A stretch of DNA of 64,000 bases from assembly GCF_900156415.1 (NCBI RefSeq), contig NZ_FTNM01000002.1, positions 620,001 through 684,000 on the forward strand, in the 5' to 3' direction. A program made the translations under genes and the position numbers. Positions 26,581 through 35,379 of the stretch are shown piece after piece; within the stretch, counting starts at the first letter, position 1; each line of letters opens with the position of its first letter. The notes beneath the pieces were generated by a model. It saw only the letters and a program-made list of their open reading frames with translations. It was not told the DNA's origin and ran no database searches. The stretch comes from Pontibacter lucknowensis. GTDB lineage: Bacteria > Bacteroidota > Bacteroidia > Cytophagales > Hymenobacteraceae.

Positions 26581-28992
26581 TTAAAGTCCCGCCTTTTTTG
26601 CGGCGTACTTCACGGAGAGGGTGGCAAAAGTCATCACACTGAGCGTACTGATCGGCATCAGGATAGCGGATACGATCGGAGTAAAGAGCCCCATCACCGC
26701 CATGGTCAATCCGACCACGTTGTAAATCAGCGACACAGCGAAGGTCAACAGGATCAGCGTCATGGTCTTCTTGGAGAACTTCAGGAACATGCTCAGTTTG
26801 TCAAATGACTCCGCATCCAGGATAGCGTCGCAGGAGGGTGAGAAGTTGGTGACGCTGTTGCTCAGGGCTATACCTGCATCACTCTGCTTCAGGGCACCGG
26901 CATCGTTCAGCCCGTCACCTACCATCAACACCTGGCGGTGGTCCTGCTCTTTCAGCTTTTGGATGTACTCCAGTTTCTGAACAGGCGACTGATTGAAGTT
27001 CAGCTCTGCTTCGCTGCCCAACAGTTCCCGCAGTCGTGCTTCTTCATGGTCGTTGTCGCCTGAAAGCACCGCGATCTTCTTGTCTTTCAGATCGCCCAGC
27101 ACATTGCTCAAGCCATTGCGGTACACGTTGAAGAAGGTATAGTAACCTAGTACCACACCGTCTATTGATACATAAACTGTTGTTTTGAGGGTGTCTTTTT
27201 GCTTGTCTGCTGGTACGCCCAGGTATGCGGCGGAGCCTACACGTACATGCATACCCTTCACTTCGCCAACCAGTCCTTTACCGGTGTACTCCTGGAAACC
27301 TGTTACAGGAGCTGTACTGCCTTGAATGGACTCACTGATGCGTTGACTGAGCGGGTGCGTCGAGTGACGCAGCACTGAAAGTATCGCTTGCTGCTGATCA
27401 GCTGAAAGTGTTTTGCCAGTGTAAGTTACCTCTGCTTCACTTGGCTCTGTCAGCGTACCTGTTTTGTCGAACACCACGGTATCAATCTTAGCCAGTCGCT
27501 CTACTACGCCCGTGTTTTTGAGGTAGAATTTGTTACGACCGAACACACGCATGGTATGGCCGTGCACGAAGGGCGTAGCCAGTGACAAAGCACAAGGACA
27601 GGCAATGATTAGCACGGACGTGAAGGCCTTCATCGCGATGTCCATGTCGCGCGGCACCCAGTAAACGAGTGCACCGGCTGCTACCATCAGCGTTACGATG
27701 ATGAAGTACTTGCCCGCAATATTAGAGTAGGTATGCAGGTACTGCTCTTCGTTCTTCGAGAAGACGGTGTCGTTCCAGAGCTGCGTCAGGTAGCCCTGCG
27801 ATACCTCCTTCACTACTTCCAGTTCGATGCTCTCGCCTACCTGGCGACCACCGGCATAGATCACTTCGCCGACCACTTTCTCCACCGGCTCCGACTCACC
27901 CGACACAAAGCTGTAGTCGATCATGGCACGACCGTGCAGCAGCATGGCGTCGGCAGGTATAAGCTCCTGGTTGCGAATACGGATACGGTCGCCCACCTGA
28001 AGGTTTCGTACAGCGGTGGAGGATTCCTCGCCGTTCTCTTTAAGCACCGTAATGGACACCGGGAAATAAGAGGTATAGTCACGGTCGAAGGACAGCGTAT
28101 CGTAGGTGCGCTGCTGGAAATACTTGCCGATCAGCATGAAGAACACCAGACCAGTAAATGAATCCAGATAGCCAGGACCCCGGCCAGTGAGGATGTCAAA
28201 CAAGGAGACAAAGAAGAGCGCCAACAGACCCGTTGAGATCGGCAGGTCGATGTTGACCATGCGCTGCTTAATGCCCTCCCAGGCTGACGTAAAGAAACCA
28301 CGCGCACTGTAGAAGAAAACAGGTATAGACAACAGGATGCTCAGGTAACCAAAGAAAGAGCCGAAGCTGTGTTGCAGCCCCTGCGTAAAGTCCAGGTAAT
28401 CCGGGAAAGCCAGCAGCATCACATTACCGAAAGCAAAGCCGGCTATACCTAGCTTGTAGATAATGGTGCGGCTCTTTGTGGTTGTTTTCTTGCCGTCTGT
28501 GTCGGCCAGCGTGATGGCTGGCTCGTAGCCGATTCGGGTCAGCAGCTCTACTACTTCACGCAAAGAGGTCTTTTCGTGAAAGTAAGTCAGGGCTACTTCC
28601 TTGCGCATAAAGTTCACCGTGGTTTCGGCTATACCTGGGTTCAACTTAAACAGGTTCTCCAGCAGCCAGATACAGGAACTGCAGTGCATCTGTGGAATGT
28701 AGAAGGTGAGCTTACAGATCTTGTCACTGCGGAAGTTGATCAGCTGGGCCTCCACACCCGGGTCGTCCAGATAGGCAAAGCGGGCATCCGAAACCGGCTT
28801 TTTGCCGGTGAGGCCCGGGCTTTCCTCCAAATTATAGTAGGTACAGAGATTATTTTCTTCGAGAAGTTCATAAACGGCTTTACACCCATCGCAGCAGAAA
28901 GCTTTCTCGTGTGCTACAATGGGCTCATCACCACAGGAATCCCCGCAGTGGTAGCAGTTCTGAATATTGGTTTGGAGTGCGGCTTCCATCAC
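26581..28992 (-). CDS. ccoI: copper-translocating P-type ATPase CcoI (FixI-like)
   Basis: This 803-residue P1B-type ATPase is expected to move copper across the inner membrane for cbb3 assembly. A Cys-rich N-terminal metal-binding segment (CYHCGDSCGDEP .. FCCDGCKAVYELL) is followed by an HMA domain with MHCSSC. Eight or so membrane helices include the CPC motif (IIACPCALSLATP). The actuator domain has SGESEPV, the phosphorylation site is DKTGTLTE, and the nucleotide-binding part has THPLSQ, ending with MVGDGLNDAGAL. The N-terminal Cys domain and the neighbours (ccoS, ccoNO) indicate CcoI rather than a general copper exporter. Its promoter, with a perfect TACCTTTG, lies at 29018-29082. Met2 is an equal start. 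Confidence 0.93.
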   Translation of the reverse strand: MMEAALQTNIQNCYHCGDSCGDEPIVAHEKAFCCDGCKAVYELLEENNLCTYYNLEESPGLTGKKPVSDARFAYLDDPGVEAQLINFRSDKICKLTFYIPQMHCSSCIWLLENLFKLNPGIAETTVNFMRKEVALTYFHEKTSLREVVELLTRIGYEPAITLADTDGKKTTTKSRTIIYKLGIAGFAFGNVMLLAFPDYLDFTQGLQHSFGSFFGYLSILLSIPVFFYSARGFFTSAWEGIKQRMVNIDLPISTGLLALFFVSLFDILTGRGPGYLDSFTGLVFFMLIGKYFQQRTYDTLSFDRDYTSYFPVSITVLKENGEESSTAVRNLQVGDRIRIRNQELIPADAMLLHGRAMIDYSFVSGESEPVEKVVGEVIYAGGRQVGESIELEVVKEVSQGYLTQLWNDTVFSKNEEQYLHTYSNIAGKYFIIVTLMVAAGALVYWVPRDMDIAMKAFTSVLIIACPCALSLATPFVHGHTMRVFGRNKFYLKNTGVVERLAKIDTVVFDKTGTLTEPSEAEVTYTGKTLSADQQQAILSVLRHSTHPLSQRISESIQGSTAPVTGFQEYTGKGLVGEVKGMHVRVGSAAYLGVPADKQKDTLKTTVYVSIDGVVLGYYTFFNVYRNGLSNVLGDLKDKKIAVLSGDNDHEEARLRELLGSEAELNFNQSPVQKLEYIQKLKEQDHRQVLMVGDGLNDAGALKQSDAGIALSNSVTNFSPSCDAILDAESFDKLSMFLKFSKKTMTLILLTFAVSLIYNVVGLTMAVMGLFTPIVSAILMPISTLSVMTFATLSVKYAAKKAGL

Positions 28993-29017
28993 AATTTTCC
29001 TTTATTAATGTCTGGTA

Positions 29018-29082
29018 CAAAGGTAATTGGGAGGCAAAGCCTAAAAGATGATGCATGTCACTTTCTGAACTGATAATGCTCA
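29018..29082 (-). promoter_or_regulatory. Crp/Fnr-type tandem promoter of ccoI
   Basis: Reverse strand. Boxes TGA-N6-TCA at 29049-29060 and 29071-29082 are both perfect, with a 10-nt spacer. A perfect TAnnTTTG (TACCTTTG, 29025-29018) lies 23 nt downstream. Box interiors differ from the ccoG and ccoN copies, so the conserved positions stand out as functional. Confidence 0.85.
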
Positions 29083-29240
29083 GTGCATAGCCCGGTAGGA
29101 AGGCCGAAATTTGTAACATCAAGAAAGACGAATAAGGCAAGCGCAGGAGCGCAACATACCTGTCAAAATATTGTTTTGTGATTAAAGTTTAGTGTTTAGT
29201 ATAAGGTGATTTTAGCTTAGAGGAGAGACTGAGCTACAAT

Positions 29241-29272
29241 AACGGCAGGCGTCATACGGCTGCCGTTTTTTA
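29241..29272 (+). terminator. orphan intrinsic terminator
   Basis: AACGGCAG (29241-29248) pairs with CTGCCGTT (29260-29267) and is followed by T6. It faces the + strand, but no + strand gene ends nearby. On the reverse strand it is followed by only a short T-poor tail after the Crp/Fnr gene. Confidence 0.75.
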
Positions 29273-29304
29273 TTGCCTATACCTGAAACATTGCGCCAGC
29301 CGGC

Positions 29305-30009
29305 CTAGTCGTACATGTGGCTGATCTTGTAAAGCTTGTCGTGATCCAGAATGGTGATGGAGCTGCCTTTAGCGGAGATAAGTCCTTCTTCTTTGAACTC
29401 AGAAAGTAAGCGGATGGTAGTTTCTTTGGCAGTACCTACAATAGAGGCCAGGTCTTCACGGGAGATGGAGATGGTAAACTGATCACCTTCTTCGCGTTCC
29501 TGGTAGGTTTTTTGTAACAGCAGCAGGGCCTCTGCCAGACGCTCGCGCACCGGCTTGTAGGCCATTTGCACCATACGTTCTTCAGCTTCACCCAGGGCAT
29601 TGGAGATCAGTTTCATCAATCCTCCCGCAAATTCTACGTTCTGGCTGATCAGCTCCAGGAATTGAGAGCGTGGTATAAAGCAAATCACGGCATCCTCCAG
29701 CGCAACTGCCGAGGCAGAATAGTTCGTGTCGGCCATCAGGGCACGGTAGCCGATCAGGTCACCCGGTTTCGCGAGTCGCACGATCTGCTCTTTGCCGTCG
29801 CTCCCCAGCTTGGCGATTTTGATCTTACCTGAATTAATGCAATAAAGTCCCGATGGTTTACCCCCTTCGTGAAAGATCAGCTGCCCTTTCTTGTAAGCGA
29901 AACATGATTTCGTTTCAGAAAGGTGCGACAGCTCAGATGCTCTGCAGCAGCTCAGCAGGGAGTTTGCTCGGCTCGAACAGTTCAGACAGTCAGGGTTGGT
30001 GAATTTCAT
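29305..30009 (-). CDS. Crp/Fnr family transcriptional regulator with N-terminal cysteines
   Basis: This cytoplasmic regulator has 234 residues from Met 30009 (236 from 30015). An N-terminal Cys cluster (DCLNC .. SCC, residues 10, 13, 23, 24 of the longer form) recalls the Fe-S cluster ligands of Fnr. The cNMP-type beta-roll follows (LIFHEGGKPSGLYCINSGKIKI .. LAKPGDLIGYRALM), then a dimerisation helix and a winged helix with ISREDLASIVGTAKETTIRLLSEF. The recognition helix keeps the Glu and Arg (ETTIR) that in Fnr contact the TGA half-site. It is the obvious candidate to bind the TGA-N6-TCA tandem boxes in this island. It has its own TACTTTTG promoter but no box. Confidence 0.9.
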   Translation of the reverse strand: MKFTNPDCLNCSSRANSLLSCCRASELSHLSETKSCFAYKKGQLIFHEGGKPSGLYCINSGKIKIAKLGSDGKEQIVRLAKPGDLIGYRALMADTNYSASAVALEDAVICFIPRSQFLELISQNVEFAGGLMKLISNALGEAEERMVQMAYKPVRERLAEALLLLQKTYQEREEGDQFTISISREDLASIVGTAKETTIRLLSEFKEEGLISAKGSSITILDHDKLYKISHMYD

Positions 30010-30026
30010 AAGCAATCAGGATGCTG

Positions 30027-30034
30027 CAAAAGTA
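30027..30034 (-). promoter_or_regulatory. -7 promoter element of the Crp/Fnr gene
   Basis: Perfect TAnnTTTG match (TACTTTTG on the reverse strand), 17 nt upstream of the chosen ATG, implying a very short leader. No TGA-N6-TCA box is found at the spacing seen elsewhere. Confidence 0.55.
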
Positions 30035-30120
30035 TGCATTCGCCTGTTATATCGTATGCCTTCTAACATGGTTTTTTTGCATTTCGTTCTAAGGCTATAC
30101 CTGTAAGTGATTAAAGCTCA

Positions 30121-30155
30121 AAAAGAAAGCCCCTGCCTGAGAGCAGCGGCTTTCT
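30121..30155 (-). terminator. terminator of the azurin-like gene
   Basis: The stem AGAAAGCC-C-CTGC with GCAG-C-GGCTTTCT (one C-C mismatch) has a 6-nt loop and T-rich sequence downstream on the reverse strand. It lies 28 bp after the stop at 30183. Confidence 0.75.
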
Positions 30156-30182
30156 GAAATTTTAAATTACTTAGATCTATTA

Positions 30183-30713
30183 CTACCTGATTATCAGCTT
30201 TCCTTTCATCAACGGCGTCTCGCTGGGGTACGTGTTCACGAACTCATACACCCCGATTTTGTCAGGGGCCGTAAACTCCATTGTCACGGTCTGGCCGGGT
30301 AGTGCCAGTGGTGAAGCAGCCAGCATTAGGGTACTGTCGGGCAGGTAATTGCCGGAAGCGCCCGCCTCGCTCCCTTTTCGGGCTACCTGTGTTGAATAGC
30401 CCTCTTTCGTAAATACGATGTTGTAGATCATCTTAGGGTCTTTTCCCTCGTTTGTAAAGGCCAGCCTGACATGCGAGCCGGCTTTTACCTCAATTGTGTC
30501 CTGGTCGAAGGTCATACTTTCCAGTTCCTCGCCTCCTATAGCCCGGATACTTACTTCCTCAACATCCTGCAGTGTGGTGTCCTGCTCCTCTTCCTGTTGC
30601 ATCAGCGGCTCATCTGTTATTTTTTCCGGCCTGTCACCTGTCTCCTGCTGGTTGCCGCAAGCGGAGGCAAACAGTAAAACAGAGAACAAGCCGATTATCC
30701 ATATCTGTTTCAT
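30183..30713 (-). CDS. azurin-like cupredoxin lipoprotein lacking the type 1 copper ligands
   Basis: This 176-residue lipoprotein has a lipobox FASAC (Cys19), an acidic linker and a cupredoxin domain from about 52. The C-terminus YEFVNTYPSETPLMKGKLIIR aligns without gaps to the azurin end block (YxFxCTFPGHSALMKGxLxxx). The copper Cys is Asn160, the His is Glu165, and only the axial Met169 remains. The first His loop (azurin MGHNWVL) reads MIYNIVF, with Tyr97 in place of His. The fold is likely kept, but a normal blue copper site is impossible. It may be a structural, binding or redox-inactive relative. It lies next to the Crp/Fnr gene and has its own terminator. Confidence 0.82.
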   Translation of the reverse strand: MKQIWIIGLFSVLLFASACGNQQETGDRPEKITDEPLMQQEEEQDTTLQDVEEVSIRAIGGEELESMTFDQDTIEVKAGSHVRLAFTNEGKDPKMIYNIVFTKEGYSTQVARKGSEAGASGNYLPDSTLMLAASPLALPGQTVTMEFTAPDKIGVYEFVNTYPSETPLMKGKLIIR

Positions 30714-30750
30714 ATCTCGATTATTAAGATTGAATGCTTATACCTGGAGT

Positions 30751-32496
30751 TTAACTGAATAGCTCTTGCTCCAGTCTCTTGTCGTGTCCGTATATATCGT
30801 CCCGGAAGTGGACGTTTCCATCCTCATCGACCCAGCTGGTAAAGTATACCAGGTATACCTGTACCTTTTTAGGTAAGGTGATCCAGGTCTCTTCTCCCCC
30901 ATTAATCGTCTCCTGAATGCGGCTCTCTGTCCACTCCGGCATGTCTTTCAACACATATTTGGCCAGGTCCATGGGGCGCTGCAAACGTACGCAGCCGTGG
31001 CTAAAGCCGCGCTGTGTCTGGCTGAACAGTGAGCCGGAAGGTGTGTCGTGCAGGTAGATGGCATGCTCGTTCGGAAACAAAAACTTCATGGTACCCAGGG
31101 CATTCTTCGGCCCCGGACGCTGGCGCACCATATAAGGGAAGGTCTTCTCAGTCACAGATGACCAATCGATAGACGATGGGGAAATCTGCTTCGGATTACG
31201 CTCTTTGGTTACAACTTCCATGTTCTGGCCCTCCAGGTAACCTGGGTTGCGGGCCATAGCCGGTGCGATCTCTTTTTCAACAATACTGTTGGGGATGTTC
31301 CAGTAAGGTGCCAGCACCACATATTCCATTTTATCGCTGAATATAGGCGTGGAATTAAGCTCCTTGCCTACGATCACGTTCATTTCCATTGTTTTTTTGT
31401 AAGAACGCTCAGCCTCCGGACTATTATTTGGATCTTCATAAACATACATCTTGTATTCCGGGATATTGACCCAAATGTATTTCTGATCCAGACTCTTAGG
31501 CACCAGTCGTTTTGGTATCCAGCGCCAGCGCTCCATGTTCATCATGATCTGCTGAATACGATCCTCCACAGGCACATTCATCATGCGCAGCGTGTTGCCA
31601 CCTACTTTACCATCAGGGACGATGCCATGCAATTCCTGGAACGATTTCACCTGCGCCTCCAGTTTATCATCGAACCTGCGCATAGCCGGATCGTTGGCAT
31701 TGATCTGTGCACTGGGGTCAAGTCGCTTGCGGAGCGAAATGACAGCCGCGGCTGTGTCTCCCTTCTCCAGTATTTTGCGATTGCCCAGTTCCACTTTGGC
31801 CCAGCCGCCTTTTTCTTCCAGTTCGCGATAGCGCTGCAGGGCGTCCCGCAAGTCGGTATAGCCCTTGTGTAAGGCCTCAAACTCGTAATAGGGGTAGGTA
31901 CTTTCTCGCTCCTTCAGAATGGTCTGAAGTGCCTTATGCAGTTTAATTTTATTGTTGCGCACGCCCCACTGCACCTGTTTTATGTTGCTCGGGTTGATAC
32001 GCCCACGGTAAAAGTCAGAGGCATAGTTAAAGTAAGTACCTGTCAGAGCAATGTCGATCTGTTGTTGCAGTTCCAGCCGGGCAGAGTCCTTACGGCCCAT
32101 ATCGTTGTAGCGGCTGATCATTTCATCTATGGCGACCACCTTGTACTCTTTGGGATCAAGACCTTCCTTAGAAGCATTATTTATCGTGGTCAGCAGTTTC
32201 TCTGATTCCGGTACCAGATCAGATCCCTTGAACCAGGCCAGGCGATAGTCACGGTCGCCGTAAAACTGGTAGATCAGGTCTTCGTGCTCTTTGAATTGTT
32301 TTTGCTGTGAAATATAGTCCTGAATGTATAGGCTGTCGGTTTCAGTAGCTGCCAGGGTATTGAGGCCCAGCATTTCTTTTACGCCCCCTGTTCCCTCTTC
32401 TTTGCTTTCGCTGCTTTGGTTGCAGGAAGCTAAGCAGAACAGGCAGAGGATGACAAGGCCTATTGGTTTTATTTTTCTTAGGATGAAAGGGTTCAT
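30751..32496 (-). CDS. L,D-transpeptidase family lipoprotein (YcbB-like)
   Basis: This 581-residue envelope enzyme likely forms meso-DAP cross-links in peptidoglycan or attaches proteins to it. A signal peptide with lipobox LASC is followed by a YcbB-type scaffold domain, a peptidoglycan-binding domain (VKSFQELHGIVPDGKVGGNTLRMMN) and a C-terminal YkuD domain. The catalytic block HDTPSGSLFSQTQRGFSHGCVRL has Cys502. The YkuD subdomain has the long insert typical of the YcbB group. Its stop lies 37 bp before the azurin-like gene, so the two could share a transcript. Confidence 0.9.
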   Translation of the reverse strand: MNPFILRKIKPIGLVILCLFCLASCNQSSESKEEGTGGVKEMLGLNTLAATETDSLYIQDYISQQKQFKEHEDLIYQFYGDRDYRLAWFKGSDLVPESEKLLTTINNASKEGLDPKEYKVVAIDEMISRYNDMGRKDSARLELQQQIDIALTGTYFNYASDFYRGRINPSNIKQVQWGVRNNKIKLHKALQTILKERESTYPYYEFEALHKGYTDLRDALQRYRELEEKGGWAKVELGNRKILEKGDTAAAVISLRKRLDPSAQINANDPAMRRFDDKLEAQVKSFQELHGIVPDGKVGGNTLRMMNVPVEDRIQQIMMNMERWRWIPKRLVPKSLDQKYIWVNIPEYKMYVYEDPNNSPEAERSYKKTMEMNVIVGKELNSTPIFSDKMEYVVLAPYWNIPNSIVEKEIAPAMARNPGYLEGQNMEVVTKERNPKQISPSSIDWSSVTEKTFPYMVRQRPGPKNALGTMKFLFPNEHAIYLHDTPSGSLFSQTQRGFSHGCVRLQRPMDLAKYVLKDMPEWTESRIQETINGGEETWITLPKKVQVYLVYFTSWVDEDGNVHFRDDIYGHDKRLEQELFS

Positions 32497-32828
32497 GTGT
32501 GTTGGTTTAATGGCCTACTGTGACAGGTTTATAATCCGGTAGAACTATATCGCCCTTCAAATTGTGCTATTTTACAGTAGTGATTGCCTTTTTATCTTGA
32601 TTTTGCCTTATGTACTTCAAACTGGCATAAAATGTTCTGTACAAGGCTGCATAGCATGTTGAAAGCAGTCAGCCTGTTTCAGCTCTGCAAAGCAGATTAA
32701 CTTAACTGTCAGGAGCGAGCCTCTATAACATATTACGTACTGCGAGCACCTGTCGATACGTTTAGACACTGATACTTTACAGTTCCTGACAAATAATGTA
32801 TCTTACCACACCATAACCAAAGTATACA
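32497..32828. other. divergent intergenic region, L,D-transpeptidase / M1 peptidase
   Basis: A 332-bp spacer that must contain both promoters. I find no perfect TAnnTTTG, dyad or RNA-like structure. The half before 32700 is AT-rich. Confidence 0.4.
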
Positions 32829-34727
32829 ATGACTCCATACCGTAAATTCTTACTTGGCCTGGGTTTGGCCGGAAGTCTGCAACTAGGCGCATGCTCTACC
32901 CAAACCACTACGACAGATGAAACTATGACAGCAGAACAGCTAGGAATGGCCCAGGCGCCAAGCGATGTACACAGCTTTGCCAAACCGGCAGAGGCCGTGG
33001 CTCGCCACCTGGATCTCGACATCGCCGTGAATTTTGATCAGAAAGTAATCGCCGGCAAAGCCTCTTACCAGATAGAGAATAAGGCAAAAGGCAACGAGAT
33101 TATTTTCGATACCCGTGGTCTTGAAATTGAACAGGTATACCTGGGCAAGGAACAGACTCCTACCACCTTTAAGCTGGGCGATGAAAAGGAATTCCTGGGT
33201 CGTCCGTTGATCATTGCTATACAACCTGAGACAGACTATGTCACCATCCAGTATCGCACAACTGCCAATGCAGACGCGCTGCAGTGGCTGAATCCGCAGC
33301 AGACAGCAGGCAAGAAACATCCGTTTCTGTTCACGCAGTCACAGGCGATCCTGGCACGCACCTGGATTCCAATACAGGACAGCCCGGGTATTCGCATCAC
33401 CTACAGCGCCAAGGTGCAGGTACCGAAAGAGCTGATGGCGGTGATGAGCGCTGAGAACCCGCAGCAGAAGAACAGCAGCGGCTCCTACACCTTTGAAATG
33501 CGCCAGGCGATCCCATCCTACCTGATGGCGCTTTCTGTGGGTGATATGGTGTTCAAGCCCATCGGGCAGCAAACAGGTATCTATGCGGAGCCGGCTACCA
33601 TTGATGCAGCCGTATACGAATTTGCCGAGATGGACAAAATGCTGGTGGCTGCTGAAAAGCTATATGGCAAATACCGCTGGGATCGCTATGATCTACTGGT
33701 GCTGCCTCCTTCCTTCCCTTTCGGTGGTATGGAAAACCCACGCCTGACCTTTGTAACGCCGACCGTACTAGCCAAAGACCGCTCTCTGACCAGCCTGATC
33801 GCACACGAACTGGCGCACAGCTGGAGCGGTAACCTGGTGACTAACGGCACCTGGGATGACTTCTGGCTGAATGAAGGCTTTACAGTCTATTTTGAGCGAC
33901 GCATCATGGAGGAGATCTATGGAAAAGACTACGCCGACATGCTCAACGTGCTTGGTTACCAGGATTTGCAGCATACTCTGGAAGACCTGGGACAAACCAG
34001 CGATGACACCCGCCTGAAACTAGACCTGGAAGGACGTGATCCGGATGAAGGGCTGACCGATATTGCTTACGAAAAAGGCAATTTCTTCCTGCAAAACATT
34101 GAGCGGGTGGTTGGCCGTGAACGCTTCGACCAGTTCCTGAACAAGTACTTCCAGACTTTTGCGTTCCAGAGCACCAACACAGATCTTTTCCTGGATTTCC
34201 TGCGCAAGGAGCTGATTCAGGGTGACGAAAAAATTGCTGAGCAGATCAACATCGAAGGCTGGGTGTATACGCCAGGACTTCCGGAAGATCATGCAAAACC
34301 AACCTCGAAGCGCTTTGCTCAGGTAGAAGAGTCATTCAAAGCCTGGCAAAGCGGCAAGCCAGCCAATCAGCTGCAAACCAAAGATTGGTCCAGCCACGAA
34401 TGGCTGCATTTTATTCGCATGCTGCCTGAGCAGATGAGTCAGCAGCAGTTAGCCGAACTCGACAAAGCCTTTGGATTCACAAATTCCGGCAACTCTGAAG
34501 TGCTGGCCGCCTGGTTTATCCATACCATCCGCAACAACTACGCTGCTGCAGATCAGGCACTGGACAACTTCCTGACCAACGTTGGCCGCCGTAAATTCCT
34601 GGTGCCGATTTACAAAGCACTGGCCGCTACACCTGCCGGAAAGAAAAAAGCACAGGAAATCTATGTGCGTGCCAAGCCAAATTACCATGCCGTGTCTACC
34701 AACACGCTGGATGCCATGCTGAAATAG
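32829..34727 (+). CDS. M1 family zinc aminopeptidase (leukotriene A4 hydrolase-like), lipoprotein
   Basis: This exported metallopeptidase of 632 residues removes N-terminal residues from peptides. A signal peptide with lipobox LGAC is followed by the N-terminal beta domain (HLDLDIAVNFDQKVIAGKASYQIENKA), the substrate motif GGMENP and the zinc site HELAH (His326, Glu327, His330) with Glu349 in WLNEGFTVYFE. The C-terminal helical domain (about 490-630) matches the leukotriene A4 hydrolase subfamily. It probably degrades imported or periplasmic peptides, possibly together with the S46 peptidase at 42.6 kb. A strong terminator follows. Confidence 0.93.
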   Translation: MTPYRKFLLGLGLAGSLQLGACSTQTTTTDETMTAEQLGMAQAPSDVHSFAKPAEAVARHLDLDIAVNFDQKVIAGKASYQIENKAKGNEIIFDTRGLEIEQVYLGKEQTPTTFKLGDEKEFLGRPLIIAIQPETDYVTIQYRTTANADALQWLNPQQTAGKKHPFLFTQSQAILARTWIPIQDSPGIRITYSAKVQVPKELMAVMSAENPQQKNSSGSYTFEMRQAIPSYLMALSVGDMVFKPIGQQTGIYAEPATIDAAVYEFAEMDKMLVAAEKLYGKYRWDRYDLLVLPPSFPFGGMENPRLTFVTPTVLAKDRSLTSLIAHELAHSWSGNLVTNGTWDDFWLNEGFTVYFERRIMEEIYGKDYADMLNVLGYQDLQHTLEDLGQTSDDTRLKLDLEGRDPDEGLTDIAYEKGNFFLQNIERVVGRERFDQFLNKYFQTFAFQSTNTDLFLDFLRKELIQGDEKIAEQINIEGWVYTPGLPEDHAKPTSKRFAQVEESFKAWQSGKPANQLQTKDWSSHEWLHFIRMLPEQMSQQQLAELDKAFGFTNSGNSEVLAAWFIHTIRNNYAAADQALDNFLTNVGRRKFLVPIYKALAATPAGKKKAQEIYVRAKPNYHAVSTNTLDAMLK

Positions 34728-34743
34728 GTATAGCAACCAAATA

Positions 34744-34779
34744 CAAAAAAAGCCCTGCAGCAATGCGGGGCTTTTTTTT
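34744..34779 (+). terminator. terminator of the M1 peptidase gene
   Basis: AGCCCTGC (34751-34758) pairs with GCGGGGCT (34765-34772; one G-T). It is flanked by an A-run before and T8 after, so it could also work for the convergent gene. Confidence 0.9.
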
Positions 34780-34875
34780 GTTGGCACAGGTATAAACGAA
34801 AAAAATCTGTCTACTTCTGGCCAGCTTGGTTAGCATGGGGAAAGGACAGATTTTTTTCCTTATTTCGTTAGAGCC

Positions 34876-35379
34876 TTACTTTGCTCCTTTGTGTTCGGCT
34901 TTTACATTGATCTTGCTTTCAGCCAGATCAGTCAGCTTGAGGTCTGTGGCTTTTTCTTCTTCCAACGTGGTGTGCAACAGGTTCAGTATCTCTTTGTGAC
35001 CTAGTTGCTTGGCATAGGTACAGAGAGTGCCGTAGCCGGCAATTTCGTAGTGCTCCACACGCTGGGCCGAAGCGATCAGGGCGGCGTCCATCACATCAGA
35101 GTCAGCGTTTTCAGACATCATGTCCTGCGCTTCCTTGATGATTCCTTCCATCGCCTTGCATTTTTCGCCAGAGGCCTTCATGCCCAAAATATCGAAGACT
35201 TGTTCCAGTCGCTCAATTTGTTTCTCCGTTTCGCTTAAGTGCATTTCAAAAGCCTTCTTGAGCTGAGAGGACGATGCCTCCTTCATCATTTTCGGAAGTG
35301 CTTTTGTAATCTGCTTTTCAGCGTTGTAGATGTCCTTGAGCTCGTGGACAAATAAGTCGTTCAGGTTGTTTAGTTTCAT
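34876..35379 (-). CDS. DUF892 (YciF-like) ferritin-like protein
   Basis: This cytoplasmic four-helix protein of 167 residues is of the DUF892/YciF family. It starts with LNDLFVHELKDIYNAEKQITKALPKMMKEASS and continues with helices LKKAFEMHLSETEKQIERLEQVF, AALIASAQRVEHYEIAGYGTLCTYAKQLGH and LLHTTLEEEKATDLKLTDLAE. The Glu/His pattern is that of ferritin-like di-iron proteins. YciF relatives are induced by stress; the exact role is unknown. It is a single gene, convergent with the M1 peptidase. Confidence 0.9.
   Translation of the reverse strand: MKLNNLNDLFVHELKDIYNAEKQITKALPKMMKEASSSQLKKAFEMHLSETEKQIERLEQVFDILGMKASGEKCKAMEGIIKEAQDMMSENADSDVMDAALIASAQRVEHYEIAGYGTLCTYAKQLGHKEILNLLHTTLEEEKATDLKLTDLAESKINVKAEHKGAK

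Larger units (their letters stand above)
28993..29304. other. intergenic region between the Crp/Fnr gene and ccoI
   Basis: This 312-bp spacer holds the ccoI promoter (29018-29082), about 150 bp without recognised content, and an intrinsic terminator on the + strand (29241-29272) that no annotated + strand gene explains. It may encode a small RNA. Confidence 0.5.

Noticed and set aside
30027..30069. Autoregulation of the Crp/Fnr gene by its own box
   Set aside because: A perfect -7 element exists, but nothing like TGA-N6-TCA lies 23 nt upstream of it.
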